Shown here one piece after another: positions 1-13,560 of a stretch of DNA of 64,000 nucleotides. The stretch's first letter is position 1. The number at the start of each line of letters is the position of its first letter. The position numbers and the translations under genes were made by a program. Below the pieces are notes generated by a model. That model saw only the letters and a list, made by a program, of their open reading frames with translations, did no database searches and was not told the origin of the DNA. Origin of the DNA: Burhinus oedicnemus (Eukaryota; Chordata; Aves; Charadriiformes; Burhinidae). Location of the stretch: the NCBI GenBank assembly GCA_008921705.1, contig VFFE01007216.1, forward strand, positions 1,351,027-1,415,026, written 5' to 3'.

Positions 1-3000
1 TTTATTTTAGGTAGGGAAAGTGTTACATGAAATTAGCCGCAGTTAATTTACTTAGTCTAGGCGTGGTGCTAATGACTTCCCTGAGAAAGACTGTCCAGGT
101 GCATGGATCACTCTGGGAGGGATAGGAAGACCCCTCTGCTCCTGCCAACATAAAGGCTTTGCTCTGTAACTAGAACTGAGGAGTTGCCAGCCAGGTCCTG
201 GTACACAAATATCCATCTGGTAGAGCTCATTGCGTAAGTGTCTGCTAACGGAGTTGGAACTTTCTCATTTTAGTAAGAGGTTTAAAATTGCATCACAGGA
301 CCCCATGTTTGCTTTTGCTTTCTAGAAGCTTAAGGAGTCACAATTTAGTTACTAGTCCTGGCTTAGACCCTTTTTACTGCCATCAAAAAGCCCTGCTACA
401 GGGATTTCGAGAAGCAATTCATGTAGAAAAGCATACTGTGTTAAATCCAGACTAAATAAAATCAACAGCAAAGATGCAGCTGACACTAGCAGAGTAGGAT
501 CAGTGGCACTACAAAATTACCCTTCTCTACATATCAAGATTGTTTAGCTTGATTTGAACAAGACACACTCGTATGCACTATCAAAATCTCAGTTCAGGGA
601 AGCATACATGCTTAATTTTTAAGCTATGGAGCAGTACCCTAATTCTGAATTGAATTTGCGACAGCTAAGCTAAAATTACCTTCTTGTCCCTCAACTTAGA
701 TGGGAACCTTAGTTTTGGCAAAGAATTATCTGCCAAGGTATTTTATTTTTTTTTAAACCATTTTCAATGGAGAAAAAAAGTGTTATATTTGTTTATTTTA
801 TATTGTCATTCCTAAATGGTTTCGGTTTTCATGAAAACCATGTTTATAGTGCAATTAGGATAATCGTAACTAGGTGTTGGTAAATATTTTGGTTTGCTCA
901 CATTCAAAAGCCTATTAGGTTCAAACGCACCTCACAATATTTTGCTACGTGCCAGAAGGCTTTGCTGGTTGTTATCAGTTATTGGTAATCACTTCTTTTC
1001 ACGACTGATATGTGCCAACCTTGTCATGGCATCTCCAATACTAAGACAGGCAGCAATAAGGTATTCTTCACCCAACAGGGCAATGAATGTCTAAGTTGAG
1101 GAAATGGAGCACTGCACTTTCTCAGCATGTTTTTCAGAGGAATTTAAAGGGTAATACGATGTGTTCATATTAGCAACTGAAGAGGCATAGAGGAAAGCTA
1201 CCCACAGCTCACCCATTTTCCGTATTTTTAGTAGTTTTTCAGGCTAAATTACATTCCAAAGTAATTTTTCACCAAGTGTAGGCACGATGGGGTTTTCAGC
1301 TTTACTTTAACCTCCTAAGGATAGAATATGTTATTTTTCCAAGAACAGGTCAGAACCTCTTCTTCCTTAATAATGATCAAATAGAAATTCTGGCATCCTT
1401 TACAATTCAGTAGAGCGATGGAAGAAAAGCATGCCATTGAATCATGCTTTTACCAGTAAGTACTAAGAGAGCAACTCTGAGCAGCTATGAGCTCAAACAA
1501 GGAGATGCACAGTTCATGTCTTCTGTTTTTTTCTCTCCTTTTCCTGAAACTTTCTACCTACCCCTTAGGTAGAGTTTGCTCTTTATACAGGGCCCCAAGG
1601 GCCCACTCATCCATTTTTGGAGGCAGAGGACAGCCCAAAGAGCTCAAGTATGTAAATCCCAACAAGAAGCAGAGGCGAGAAGTGTTTCAGTTTCATTAAA
1701 ATGGAGCTGAGAAACATGTAGAACTGATTCAATTCATATATCTCTTATCTTAACCAACAGCCTAATATTTTTTTTTATTAACAATAAGTCATTGGATTAA
1801 ACTTGTGTTTTATAGAATAGTAACTGTTGAAATCTAAGAGAAGAAAAATCATCACATTAGCATCTGTGAAATAATGACTCATATGCCCACAGAGTCATTA
1901 TCTTACACTAACAATATGCAAAGCCTAGAGAAGCTTTTGTTAATGATCTCTATTGAGGGATTGATGGTCACACAAATGGCTGGCATCTGCTGTTCCAGAA
2001 ATGAACTAAACTAATTTAGTTTCATCTCTTGAAAGAAAATAATTTCCACAAAAGTATGAGACACAGAGTTTCTCTGCGTTTCTCTCTTACTTTGCAGATT
2101 TTCTCATTCATTCCAGTGACAAGATGGGCACGCAAATATGACACCATAAGGAAACTTGTCAGCCTTTGAAATGGGGGCTTTTAAGGAACAGACACATGAC
2201 ACAAAATGAGGAAGCACTGACGCAGAAGTGACAACACAATGGCCAAGAAATGAAAAAGGGGAAGAACAGGTAAAAATCGCAGAAGAAGGGTGGATTGATT
2301 CCTTGGATTTCCTCTGTATGTACACTAGAGGACTGTTTTAAAAATCATCAGACAATTAGGAGGTGGTGTTTCTCTCTAGGTGATACTGCTTACCCAGCCA
2401 ATTAACACATGAAAGTCTAAAAATACAGCACACCAGGAAGAGAATGAAAAGTTGTAATTGTTAACCGATACACAGACAGCTCAACTTCTCTTGTGACTGA
2501 AATCAGACCTCTCTTGTCCCCTATTCAGATACTCAGATATCAAATCCTTCACTTTCCTTTTGTACACTAGAATCATTAAATAACTACCACAGATTATTAG
2601 AATAATACAATTTTCAGGGACACATGCACCTGTCTGTATCTTACCTTCACACAGTAGGTGACTAAAGAAGCACATTAGATTAAATTAATTGTACAATCAG
2701 ACCTCAACTCCTTGAAAACTGACTTTCTGTCCTGAAGAGTCCACACATCTTGTGGAAGGAAGTGGAGGACAGCAGTTAACTCTAACATACCACTTGACAT
2801 TCTTGGTTGAGATAAATGAACAAAGTTTCACTGGTACCAACAAAGCTGAAGTGATTCATACGGAGTAAGGGTATAATCCTTAATCATTCCTCATACTGTT
2901 ATTTATCTATTCTTAACGATGTCTTCTTTTCCTTGAGGTAGGAATTCTTTAGAGTTTTTTCCCATAAACCTCATATATGCTACCTTTAGGGCATTCTGGG

Positions 3001-5489
3001 GGAAAAACCCAGAACACATGAGCTTCCTCAATTTTGCAAGTGTTATCAGGAATGCTAGAACCACATTCTAAATTTCAGCTTGATGGTGACTCAGTCTGAT
3101 ACCATGCTGACTTCCAAAGCAGACAATCTTTTTCAGACAAGTGCTGACAGATGTTGTGGATCTGAGGCAGGAAAACAGCCTTTAGTATTTAATGTGGTAA
3201 TGAGATATTAAACTGCCGGAGGCATGAAATATAATTGTTCATTTACACTGAAAACATATTGATGCAAAAACAATCATTACAGTCATGGATGGGAAAAGCA
3301 GTAAAATAATAGACCCAAATCTTCTATTAACCACAATGTTGAAACTTTAATATTTTCTCTAAGTAGCCTCTGGGGAAAGTGCATGCTTTAATGATTGCAT
3401 TGGTATAGGTCTCTTGGTGCTAGAAATGGTGGAAAAGTTGGTATATATATGCAGTTCATCACTGAGCCTTTCTCAGATCAAGTGAAAGAGCTGACTGAAT
3501 GCTGTAGCACTGTATGTTGTAGGTCCAGGCTACCACTGCCACTACCAGCAATAGACAGGTTATAGCATAATGATTAGGGAGGATTTCCTCAAAAAGGTCT
3601 TGGAAATACACACTTTGGCAAATGGACAGCCCACAGAAGTTGGACCTTGCCAGTTTCTTATTTGGTGTGAAAGGACATGGCCCATCTGAGCTAAGCTGTC
3701 CCAGCAGCACCAGAACTCCACAAGAGATCAAATTTGAATGCATTGGACAGTACATACCAGTAATCCTCTGCTGTTGCAAGAATGATGAAGAAACAAAAGC
3801 CAAAGGAGTTTTCATGAGTAAGATATTCCCCTTGATGTCTCCTGGCTGAGGCAGCAGATACATGGAAGCAAGAGGCTGGGTCATCAAACACACAGGCCAA
3901 GGGGAAATTCCCTCTTTCAGACTCACGAGAGGAATATTTTCATGAGTAGATAGAAAGTTTCAACCACCATGGCATGCTGCAGAAAGGTAGGATCTTCCAA
4001 AGTTTTTCTGGAATTTGAATTATATTTTATTTGCTGTTTTAAATATTCATCTGAAGTGAATAACTGTAGTTAGATGATTTGCCAGTGGCCATTACAGCAT
4101 AGGTTTCCTAAGTAACACAAGGAGCATGGATGCAGTACTGAAAATACAAAGCTAGCACACTTTCAGTAGAGCAAAACCAACAGAGAAACATATCTTCCTG
4201 GATCATGAAACCAAAAGATGAGAAAGCTTGAAACTCATACTTCCAATTCTTTACAAGGAGAAAAAAGGAAAAGAGGTTCAGCTGCTATTGTAACCTGAGG
4301 GACCTGCAGTGCTAGTTGCAAAGCAAAGGCAAAACCTGTTATTGACGTGTTCTGGAACGTTTACTGTTTTTAGAAAAGAAATTCTTTACTGCTGCTTTTT
4401 ATTCAATCAATAAAACAACAAACAAGACCCAAAGAAGCCATGCTCCTGTAAGGCAGCATTCTCTGCTGCTCTAGGGCAGGTGTGTAGACAGAAAAGTTCA
4501 GGTGAGCACCAGGAACACCAGGCTACCACTATTTCATGCTCTTCTACTGCAGCAGGAAAGCAGCACCTCTTTAATTATTGTGCAAACCACATAGCAATGC
4601 CTCTACATCACTTTTGAAAACACTGGATATAAAGGCTTCCAGATCAGAACATGATTTATAAGACATATAAAAGGCAATTTGTATTAATTACTTTGTATGG
4701 AAAACATTAGCCTCCCTCAGAAATGGGTTTTCACTATCTCCTTCCACCACCCCCTCAAGTATTTATGATTGTTTTCCATTACCTTTTCTCATCCTTATCC
4801 AGGACCTACATGATTGTAGCTGCTGTAAATCGGTAATGGAATTCTAAGTTCAGTGAGTCTTTTGTATAATATCTTAACTTCTCTCTGTGTTTGACTTTTA
4901 TTGTTCATTACCTTATTCCTTTCTGCCAGGTACCCTGTAGGCACACCAAAATTTCCAAATAAGTTCATCTTTCCCCTAGCATCATTAAAGGAGCACAGAC
5001 ATGAGAACAGATTTTTGACAACTGTAGCTCTAGTTTCAGATTGATTAGTATTATCTATGCTCCATAATGCTTTCAAAATACTTAGGTGACTCAAGGATTC
5101 TCTTTGACTTAAGCGTTATATTGATAATTGAGCTGAAACAGACTTGGACAAATAGATTTGGACTTATCTATGTCCAAGAACTGGACTATCAAATGTAATC
5201 CCTTTAGGCATTAAAGAGCAAGTTAAGCTATCTATGTACGTACACACTTTCCCCGGCCCTGCTGCCACTTTTACACAGCTGAGGATCACTCTGTCTAGCA
5301 TGTGCCTTGGCTAAACCAGAATCCTTATTGCCTCTTCTTACCAAAGGTTTCCAGAAATAAGCTTAAAGGTTTACATGGTTTGAAGTAAACCAGAACCAAT
5401 TTTCTGTTCAGTAATTTTACTTTTAGGTGGGCCTCTTCTAACTGCTGAAATAATGGCATATTGCACAGAAATTGTTCGCTCTCAGAGTG
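1..5489. other. AT-rich stretch, no gene or repeat recognised
   Basis: Both strands were read and no recognisable exon, RNA gene or transposable element was found. The longest open frame is 155 codons at 3459-3926 on the minus strand. It begins at a GTG, has one hydrophobic run near its C-terminus, matches no family I know, and is overlapped by open frames on both strands, as expected by chance. Ancient diverged repeats could be hidden here. Confidence 0.5.
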
Positions 5490-6007
5490 ATAAGACCAAT
5501 GTTTATTGTTGATGCCAAGGAATGGTCAGAAGCGGAAAAGCATAGAGGGGTCGCACATATGGGGAGGAGCAGACAGGACAGGTGACCCAAAACTGACCAA
5601 CAGGGTATTCCATCCCATCTGCCTCATGCTCAGTATAAAAGCTGAGGGATCAAAGGGTCAGCCCTCTTTCTTCAATGGCCAGTGTCCAAGGAGGACTCTG
5701 TCTCTGCATCTGCCTTTGATCCCAATCCTGAATCAAGATCCAGAACCCAGTTCCTGTCCATCACTGAGTCCAGTCTGGGACTTCCCCAGTGCCTGCTGGT
5801 GACGTGATTGTCATCCTGGGAGCTTGATATGGTTTTGTATATATTTCATTATTTTCTTTTTATTTTATTATTAATATTTTCATTGAAGTAGTTTAGTTCC
5901 TTCTAAACTTCCAAGTCTCTTTCTCTCTCCCTCCTCTCCTTGAAGAGAGAGGTGGGGGAAAGCATCTGTCATTTGCCTTGGTAGCCAATCCAGCCCAAAC
6001 CACGACA
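5490..6007 (+). mobile_element. Solo LTR of an avian ERVL-like endogenous retrovirus, 5' end decayed
   Basis: What is seen: the order of landmarks fits the U3-R-U5 layout of a common bird LTR family. There is a CAGCTGACCC-like block (GGTGACCCAAAACTGACC), then a GGTATTCCATCCCAT block, then CTCAGTATAAAA, a pyrimidine-rich region, and the terminal AAACCACGACA ending at 6007. The expected TGTCCTGGTTT start is not visible, so the left border is approximate and the first 100-200 bases are probably lost or diverged. No gag, pol or env sequence flanks it, which fits a solo LTR left by recombination between two LTRs. Family assignment is from memory of consensus sequences. Confidence 0.68.
5634..5640 (+). 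promoter_or_regulatory. LTR TATA box
   Basis: TATAAAA lies directly after the CTCAG motif, where the U3 promoter of this LTR family sits. Transcription would be expected to start about 25-30 bases downstream. Whether it is active cannot be seen from sequence. Confidence 0.5.
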
Positions 6008-7128
6008 GGATGTAAGGATGTCCAAAATGTGCCTGAAGCACATCTACTAAGCAGAGCTTTGTTCAAAACACAGCATCAATTTCTTTAAAAAAACAAATTA
6101 GTTTGGTCGTAACGGGTGCTGATTTTGATCTTTCTAGTCTTTTGTTTCTCCTTCCACTCGTCAGCCATACATGTTTATCCTGTACCCCATTCTGTTGGCC
6201 AGTATAAAGGAGGTATGACTTACATGTCCTTTTCAGCTGGAGAAAGTTAAGAAACATACCTGTCACCTTCATATTTTTTATTCCACCTCCTCTTTTGAAG
6301 CTACTTTTCAGAAAAAAAGTCATAGTTCACTTGCTGAGAAAAAGTAACCGTAATGTTCTACTCCAAGGACAGCGGTGTGTACCAAGGAAGCATACCAGAT
6401 TCAGGTCCCTGAACAAGTGAGCAACTCTTGAACAATTGCCTGATCTACATTTTCAGGAACAAAATTATGCATTAGCCTTAAGAGAAAGGTAGAAGCACAT
6501 GCATCTTTCTATTCTTGCTAAATTGGGACATATAAATTAATTTCTTTGAGAAAAACAGTTTAAAAATAGCTCATCAGACATATCTTTGATTTATATCAAC
6601 CCAAAAAACGAAGAGGATTTAGCAAAGCTAGGTGAAGTAATCTGTTTTACTCCTTTGTCACTCAAATAAACATTTGCCTCCTAGACTACTTTGGAGACCA
6701 GACTCCTATCTTCAGAAATTTCTGTTTCCTGGAAGTAGCATCAGTTGACAAACAGGAGCACTTGTCTGGAAGCATTTAAAAGGCTCTTAAACCTGAACAG
6801 GGGTCCTTTCATTCGTAATGATGTCCTCGTGGTCACTGTGTAAAAATGAACGGTGGACATCTATTTTCCGACTAACGTTTTTAATTGGAAAATATTGGTG
6901 CACGGAAATCTTTTGCTGGACACAGCAAGAGAAGGCTATAGGTCTCAGATGAGATATCTGGTCAAAGTTAGAAATCATCTTACAGAAACAGCCATTAGGT
7001 CTCATGCCAGGTGCTTAGTGATCCTGTAGAAGACTCAGCTTCAAACCTGCATACTTTGCTCAGAGCAGGGACATGTAATTGTTTTCATTATACCCAGTAT
7101 GAATACAGTAATCATTTCGGTGTCTTTC

Positions 7129-7143
7129 AAAAAAAAAAAAAAA
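7129..7143 (+). repeat. Poly-A run in A-rich tract
   Basis: Fifteen consecutive A are followed by A-rich sequence with CAAACA-type interruptions to about 7170. It could be the remnant tail of an old retroposed sequence, but nothing recognisable precedes it. Confidence 0.85.
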
Positions 7144-7359
7144 TCAACAAACAAAAACCACCCAAACAGAAATAGTCTCCAACTTCTCCCCGTGTAGCTT
7201 ATGCACTCCCTTCAATCAAGAATTTTGAGATTTTTAAACTGCCATTTTCCTCCCTTGCTCTACTGAAATGTCTCCAGGGTCTGTCTCTAGTGCACACTGA
7301 AGGCAGTAATGTAGCTCTTGTAAGCTTGAATTCCCTGATCGTCACCCCTGTCCCAAGTC

Positions 7360-7381
7360 AATAAATAAATAAATAAATAAA
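7360..7381 (+). repeat. (AAAT)n microsatellite
   Basis: A perfect tetranucleotide array of about five and a half units of AATA. Its length is likely to vary between individuals. Confidence 0.95.
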
Positions 7382-9656
7382 GCAGCACCTTGCATTAGAA
7401 CTTTGGTGTGAAATAAGGCTACAGTCTCAAAGCAATCACAGAAATTATGTCCTCATTATTAACTTTATTCAGAGCTTCCACTTCAGAATGAACTGTTCTG
7501 ATCCAGTATATTACATGATTTTTGCATGTAATTTTTTTCTGGCAATTTGTGTAACAAATGTCACTGAGAAAGAACTCATGGAGTTTGGGGATTTTAATTG
7601 CTTTGAGCTTTTATATTAAGCAGGGTTTATCTGCAATTATGTTTGACTTGGAGCTGAACCTATTCATTAGATACAAAGGAAGTTGTTTGTTTGATTGTGG
7701 AGCAATAAAGCTTCCACTTTCTTACCAGGGAGTCAACAACATTATCATTTGTCACTATAATTTTCTTCCTCTCTCTAGTAGGCAACAATAGTTCTTGCTT
7801 GCAAAATGATGGGCAACAGCTTTACACCCCATCAGCATCACCAGCAGGGAGCTGTGGATGGTAACACTGCACTGTTGACTATTTCCCCCCATTTCTGGAT
7901 GCCTTCCATAAATAATGAAACTGTTTCTTCTATAATCCTGGTTGGTACAGTAAACGATAAAATAACCCTGCCACCATGCCTCCCCGGCAGAAAGCCAGCA
8001 TGGCTGAGGATGCAGGAGAATGCCTTAAGGCTTGAAATAAGGAGCTGTTACTCTTTAGGTCACCACCTGCATACGGACCCATGTCAGCAAAAATAAGAGT
8101 ATTTACCAGTTTTTATATGTGAGTTTGGAATAGTTTATTCCTTCCCCAAACTCACCCACTCCAAAGAAATCATCTTTAAAAAACAGCTTTCCATGGATTC
8201 TTTTCCCCTCGTATTTCTTTTCTTGGTAGGAAAAAAAGTCATGAAAAGCCTAACTTTTAAAGGAAACAGGTTTTGTGCTGTTTATTTCAATCTGTTTAGT
8301 CCGCTTTTTATTTCCCCCTCCTCCTTTTCCACATTGTAATGAAAGGAAAACGCAGAAAAGACTCAAGACAAAGAAAATAATTCTCAGAAGCTTTCAAAAA
8401 ACAGCAGATGCTTTGAACATTCATTTTGTGAAACATTCATTTTTCAAGAAGTGCTGCAACAGAAACGTGGCTTCTAGATGCAAGACAGGACACCATCTTG
8501 TGGAAGAATATATTGATTAGACAGCCCAGGTTTGGTATCATCAAGTGGTCACAGTGAGCTACCAGATTCTCATGGTTGATGAGTCTAAGAAACAAAAGAA
8601 GTATAATCTGTGAGGGTAGAAAATAACTATTCCATGTGTCGCAGAGATGTAAGATGACAAGAGCAAGTGACAATTTTTTCAAAGCTTTTGGGAAAGAAAA
8701 GCTTCATAACACTGTAATAAAAGAATGAGAAAGACAGAGCATCAATAGAGGAGAGCTGATGTCTGAATGGGAAACACTGAGTAATGGAGAAAGAAATAAA
8801 AGGAAAATACTGTAAAACTCAAACAGGTATTAGTAATATAAACATATGGTCTGAACTAGAACTGCATTTCATTCAGTGTCTGAATCACTCACTAAAAATA
8901 ATGAGTATTTTGGGCTTACACAAGATTTTTTTCTCTGTTGAGGAAACCACAAAATCAGCTCATACCACATAAAACAAACCAGTGAAAAACACTCTCCCTT
9001 CTCTATTGAAATACTCTTTCAGTTCAAGTAAAACACATCAAGTAAAACATTGCAAATAAGAAGAAATGTTTAAATTTACTCTGAAATAAAATGTTTTGCG
9101 CTATAAAAGGAAATAAAACATGGCCAAATCTGATAGAAAAATTGAGTTAAATTTGAGAAGTTAAAACTGGAAGTAGAAGGCATTGCCTTCATTTTTCCAC
9201 TAAGGATAAAAAATTATATAAAAAAAATCCATTGTCATAATTGACATAAGTTATCAGACTCCCTATTTTTTTATCTTTTTATTTTTGTTTTAATCACTTT
9301 TCCTCAAAGAACATGTTTGTGGTGTCAGTGATTCTGTAGTGCTTGTTACTCTCTGAAGTTATACCTAGAGAACTGTCACCTTTCTGCTGTGTCACACCAT
9401 GTCCTAAATAAACAGCCCAAAACAACATGGAGCTTTGTCATCTGTGCTGCATATAGTGAGTTGCAAACTGTTCTTTCACTGCTCACTATTGTCCCATAAC
9501 AATAAGATTGCAACCCTTTTCCCACGTAGAGCACTGCTAAGCTTTATGCCACAGCCTACTATTTCAGTGGAGATGCTCCTGGCCTGCAACAGTTTTGCCA
9601 TACAACTCCCTGTCTCTGCAGTGGAGGACAGGATAGGATGTGCAGCACTATGCCAA

Positions 9657-9698
9657 GTGATAATATTGAAGTTTTAGGTGATAACATTAAAATTTTAG
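9657..9698 (+). repeat. 21-base tandem duplication, two copies
   Basis: Two adjacent 21-base copies begin GTGATAA and end TTTTAG (9657-9677 and 9678-9698). They differ at three positions. This fits a local slippage duplication. Confidence 0.8.
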
Positions 9699-12600
9699 AA
9701 GATATAATCAACTGTTATTTGCAAGGAATTTCTTCACTTGGTAAAGGTGAACTACTAGGTTGTGACTTGACTTCAGTAGAGAACTGTTCCCTCTACAGCA
9801 AACCAAAGAAATAATTTGGAGAACTCAATAAAATCAGCACTCATTCCCTGAGCAGAGAGGTTTTCAGATGGATTCTTCATTCCAGCAATGAAATAAATGG
9901 CATAAAATGGAGACGCATTTATGCCTGCAGTCACTCTCTTATCTGTAAAGATGGTACTGGTTCAGAAAACAGTTTTGTATGCTCACACAGGGCTGGCTAG
10001 CTTAGATTACAGGTGGGGATTTAACTGACTTCATGGCTCGTGTTCAGCAGTTTTACTGCTATGCAAACCCTCCTGTCCTCTCCAGCTGCCATTCCATTTC
10101 TTTTCCTTCTGAGAGTCAAATAGCAAAACTTCCTGATGAGGTGGGGAAAAGCGAATCAAACTACTTTAAAATATAATAAAAACTTTCAGGTAGCTTTGTT
10201 CATTTGACGGAATGAACACCTATCTTCAGCACTGCTTTCGTTTTATGTACAGTTCTGACAAGGGCTATAAAACTACTTGACATTTTGTGACACACATACT
10301 GTCATTGACATAACACAATGGAAGAAGACAGACAAGCAGGCTATAGCACATACATAGCACTGATAGCTCTTTAAGACAGCTTCTCTGTCCTAAAAGTGTT
10401 TTCTGCATGCAGTCCTGAGAGCAATAATGGAAAAACAAGCAACAGAATGTCTCTTTCAGCTACAATTATTCAGGTTCTATGTCAGATAGACTGTGTTTTG
10501 CTTGAAACTTCACAGGAGGGTAAAAGATGAAAGGTGAGAGTATTTCATAAGCATTCAGTGATGTAAAAGTGTATATATTTAAATAGGTACATTTTGAGAC
10601 GATGGAACTTCAATTTCGAGGCAAGATTCTTAGTTTCCTGCATTGTCAGAGCCCCTCTGTAGGGAACTACCTTTGCAACCGGTTGCTGATTTTTTATCAT
10701 TATCCCTGAATGATAAAGTTTACATCAATAAAACTCAAAGACAGTTGTGTTAGTGCACTTAAATAACCAGGCAGGCCACGCATTTCCAATTCATGGTGAT
10801 TTCTGGTGGAGGATGAGCATTTAAGTACAGTATCTGCCGTAGAAAGTCTCACTCATACTATACAGAGCTGCATCTTTGTGGCTCAGAAAAAAAATAGGAG
10901 AAAAGTTTTTTTGAAAGTAGGATACAGTGGCAGAGAGATTCTTATCTTTCATTGCAAAAAAACAGCCTGCAGGGATAGTTAAGGATTTATGAACTTGTTT
11001 GCCATCTAAGTAAAAGAAAAACTAACAAACATATGGCCTAAGTACTTGTCTCTGTCTCCCAGTTTTGCTTTGGAGGTTTTGCGTGTGACTTTGCCATTAG
11101 TGTAGGGCAATGAAAACAGACAAAAATACATGCTTTCAGAAATGTCTTATAACCTACATCTAAAGAAGGAAGGCTGTTCTTCATTTATTTATGAAAGGTA
11201 GCTAACAAGAAAAGGAAAACAGACAATGAAGAGGCCTCTTCCTCCCACTGCCAACTGCCAGAGTTGGTGCCCTGAGAGGAGCGATACTCATCATTTTTTC
11301 CTGCATCAGCTACTTTTCAACCATATATATGATTCACAATAAACAGAAGACAACAATAACCATTTCTTTCTTTAAACATTCAACAAAACATTATGATTAG
11401 GATGAAAATTTTCAGTTGAAGTCTCTTTTCCACCAAAAAGAATGGTTATTTTTAATGAAAATTATGTTTGCATCTAAGTGGTGCAAACGAGTTACTGAAA
11501 ACTGCATTTTTTCAGTGTTTAAAGTGGAAAACTCAAATTTAGGTTTTGCAACACCATTATGTAACACAATTTCCAAGTCCTAGGATTTTACAAAATTATT
11601 TTCACTGGTTCAAATAATTTTGCTTCCAAAGACGATTTTTATAGAAACAGCTATATCACTGCAAGCTGGTAACACAGACAGTTATACAAGCATAAAGGTA
11701 CACTGGCTGTGGTATTTCCTTTTCCTTACTAAAAGTAATGATATGCTATTCCTGTACTGACTACCTGTGTATCATCTGTCCACATACGAAAGACAGATGA
11801 TCGAATAAAGGTCTACTGGGACAAGTCTTTAAGTGAATGAAAAAATTCTCCATAAAATATTTTCAAGAATGTGTTTACAGAACTAGTTGTCCTTTTTAGC
11901 CGACAGCAAAACATGATCCAAGGACTTTTGCTGTTATTTTGCTTAGGACTTTAAGTCCTTGGTGTGGCCAACCTGCCTGACCCCACAAGCTTCACACCAA
12001 AATCCTTGTGTAACTACGAGCCACAAGACAATAGGACACAAACACTCTCACCACACCAAGAGAAGGGAATACTCTGAAAGGGTTCACTTTCTAGCTGACA
12101 CTAGATCTCCAGGGGTCTCACGGCCTCGGTGTGGGATTATCCCAAGAGAGCAATAATGCTGGGCTCAGCATCCTCCAGCCAAGCATCTGGGTTACGCAGC
12201 AGCAGCCCTGCATCCCACTCAGCTCTCAGAGTGCTGGTGAGATGTGCTTGAACCACACAAGGCACATGAGCCACAGTGTGGCCAGCACTCCTTTAAACAG
12301 TAGGACAGACTTTAAAAGATCAGAATCATCAAGCTGCCTCAGAAGCTGCAGACAGACAAAAAACAGAGCAACAGAGCAGGGAGCAAGGATGACTGTCAGC
12401 TCCACAGGATGCTATTCATTGTCAATATGAAAACATTTCTGTCATACTGCAAGAGACTGGATTTTCATTACAAATAAAACCATACTTATTTCTATTTATT
12501 ATTACTGAATTTTTCAGGACATACAGGCCAGAGGTGCAAGATGAGTACATATAGATATATAAAGGTAAAGAGCATGACTGAATGAGGGAAAAGAAATTTG

Positions 12601-13486
12601 GGGAAATTATTAAGTAGAAAAATCAGAATTGTTCCGGGAGAGAAATGGGAACCACATACAGGAGGAAGTGTACCTGGAAGAAATAACACCCTGATAGTGT
12701 ATTGTACTGTTTTATGGTTTTTTTTAAAATGCCCGACAATTCAGGTGATTTTACCTCAGCTTTTAGGCTTCAATATTAGCTAATACATTTGCTATGACTT
12801 TTCCTTGCAATGATTAAAATGCTTCCATTTTGAGCAAGTCGCTATGCGCCATGGCATATCTGAGCAGTCTTCAATAATTTGCTTCCTTCTATGACCCAGT
12901 TGTACCTCTCTGTTATGAGAAGTATGTATGCTTTCACTTCCCTCATGGTGAATGTTGCCCTGATCATGTGGTTCACGAGTTAAGAATTGCATTTCTTCTC
13001 GTTTGTTGAGCTCCTCTTAATCCTAAGGTGTTTGTTAGCAGTATGATGCCCTCTCTTGAACTGACTTTACTGAGGGCACAATACTACCGCTGTCTGTGGA
13101 TCCAAACATCCCTAATGTCCTTTCACAGGTCCGAGCTATGATTCCTCAGCTGAGCAGAATTGGAGCTGATAGGTTTGGAGGAAAGGATCTGGGGGAGGAC
13201 AACAAAGCAAAGCTTTGGAGAGAAGTATAAGTAGGGTAAAAAAGGCATTTAAAATAAATGCTTAAAATTGACAGGGAATAGAACAGAACAATCAGAAGTA
13301 AAAATTTTCAGAAGAAGTTTTCACATTCTGAAAGAATTGCTAGACAGTAGAAGCTGATTTAGGAGAATATGTTGAATTTAACCAGATTTTCTGCCCAGTA
13401 CATTTTCATATGTCATTTAGGTTAACTTCTCATACAGCTGATAAATGAATGGTACAGTAGGATCTCTGACATACTGATAGAAACAC

Positions 13487-13560
13487 TAGAATTGTCAGAC
13501 TGGATCGGATTAGCGGTCCATCTCATTCAGCATCCTATCTCCAAGCAAAGCTTAAGCATG
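13487..13560 (-). mobile_element. Ancient CR1 LINE 3' fragment
   Basis: The block TGTCAGACTGGATCGGAT, followed by GGTCCATCTCATTCAGCATCC, matches the reverse complement of the conserved 3' end of old amniote CR1 elements (GACCCAGTATGGCC-type). It is heavily diverged and truncated, and the right border is uncertain. Confidence 0.5.

Larger units (their letters stand above)
6008..13486. other. AT-rich stretch, only simple repeats recognised
   Basis: No exon or transposable element was recognised. The stretch holds a poly-A run (7129-7143), an (AAAT)n microsatellite (7360-7381), a 21-base imperfect tandem duplication (9657-9698) and a set of nested inverted repeats (12229-12290). The short open frames, for example 12131-12430 on the plus strand, show no known domain. 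Confidence 0.5.

Noticed and set aside
3459..3926. 155-codon open frame on the minus strand with a hydrophobic C-terminal stretch
   Set aside because: It starts at a GTG, has no recognisable domain, and is overlapped by open frames on both strands. It fits chance.
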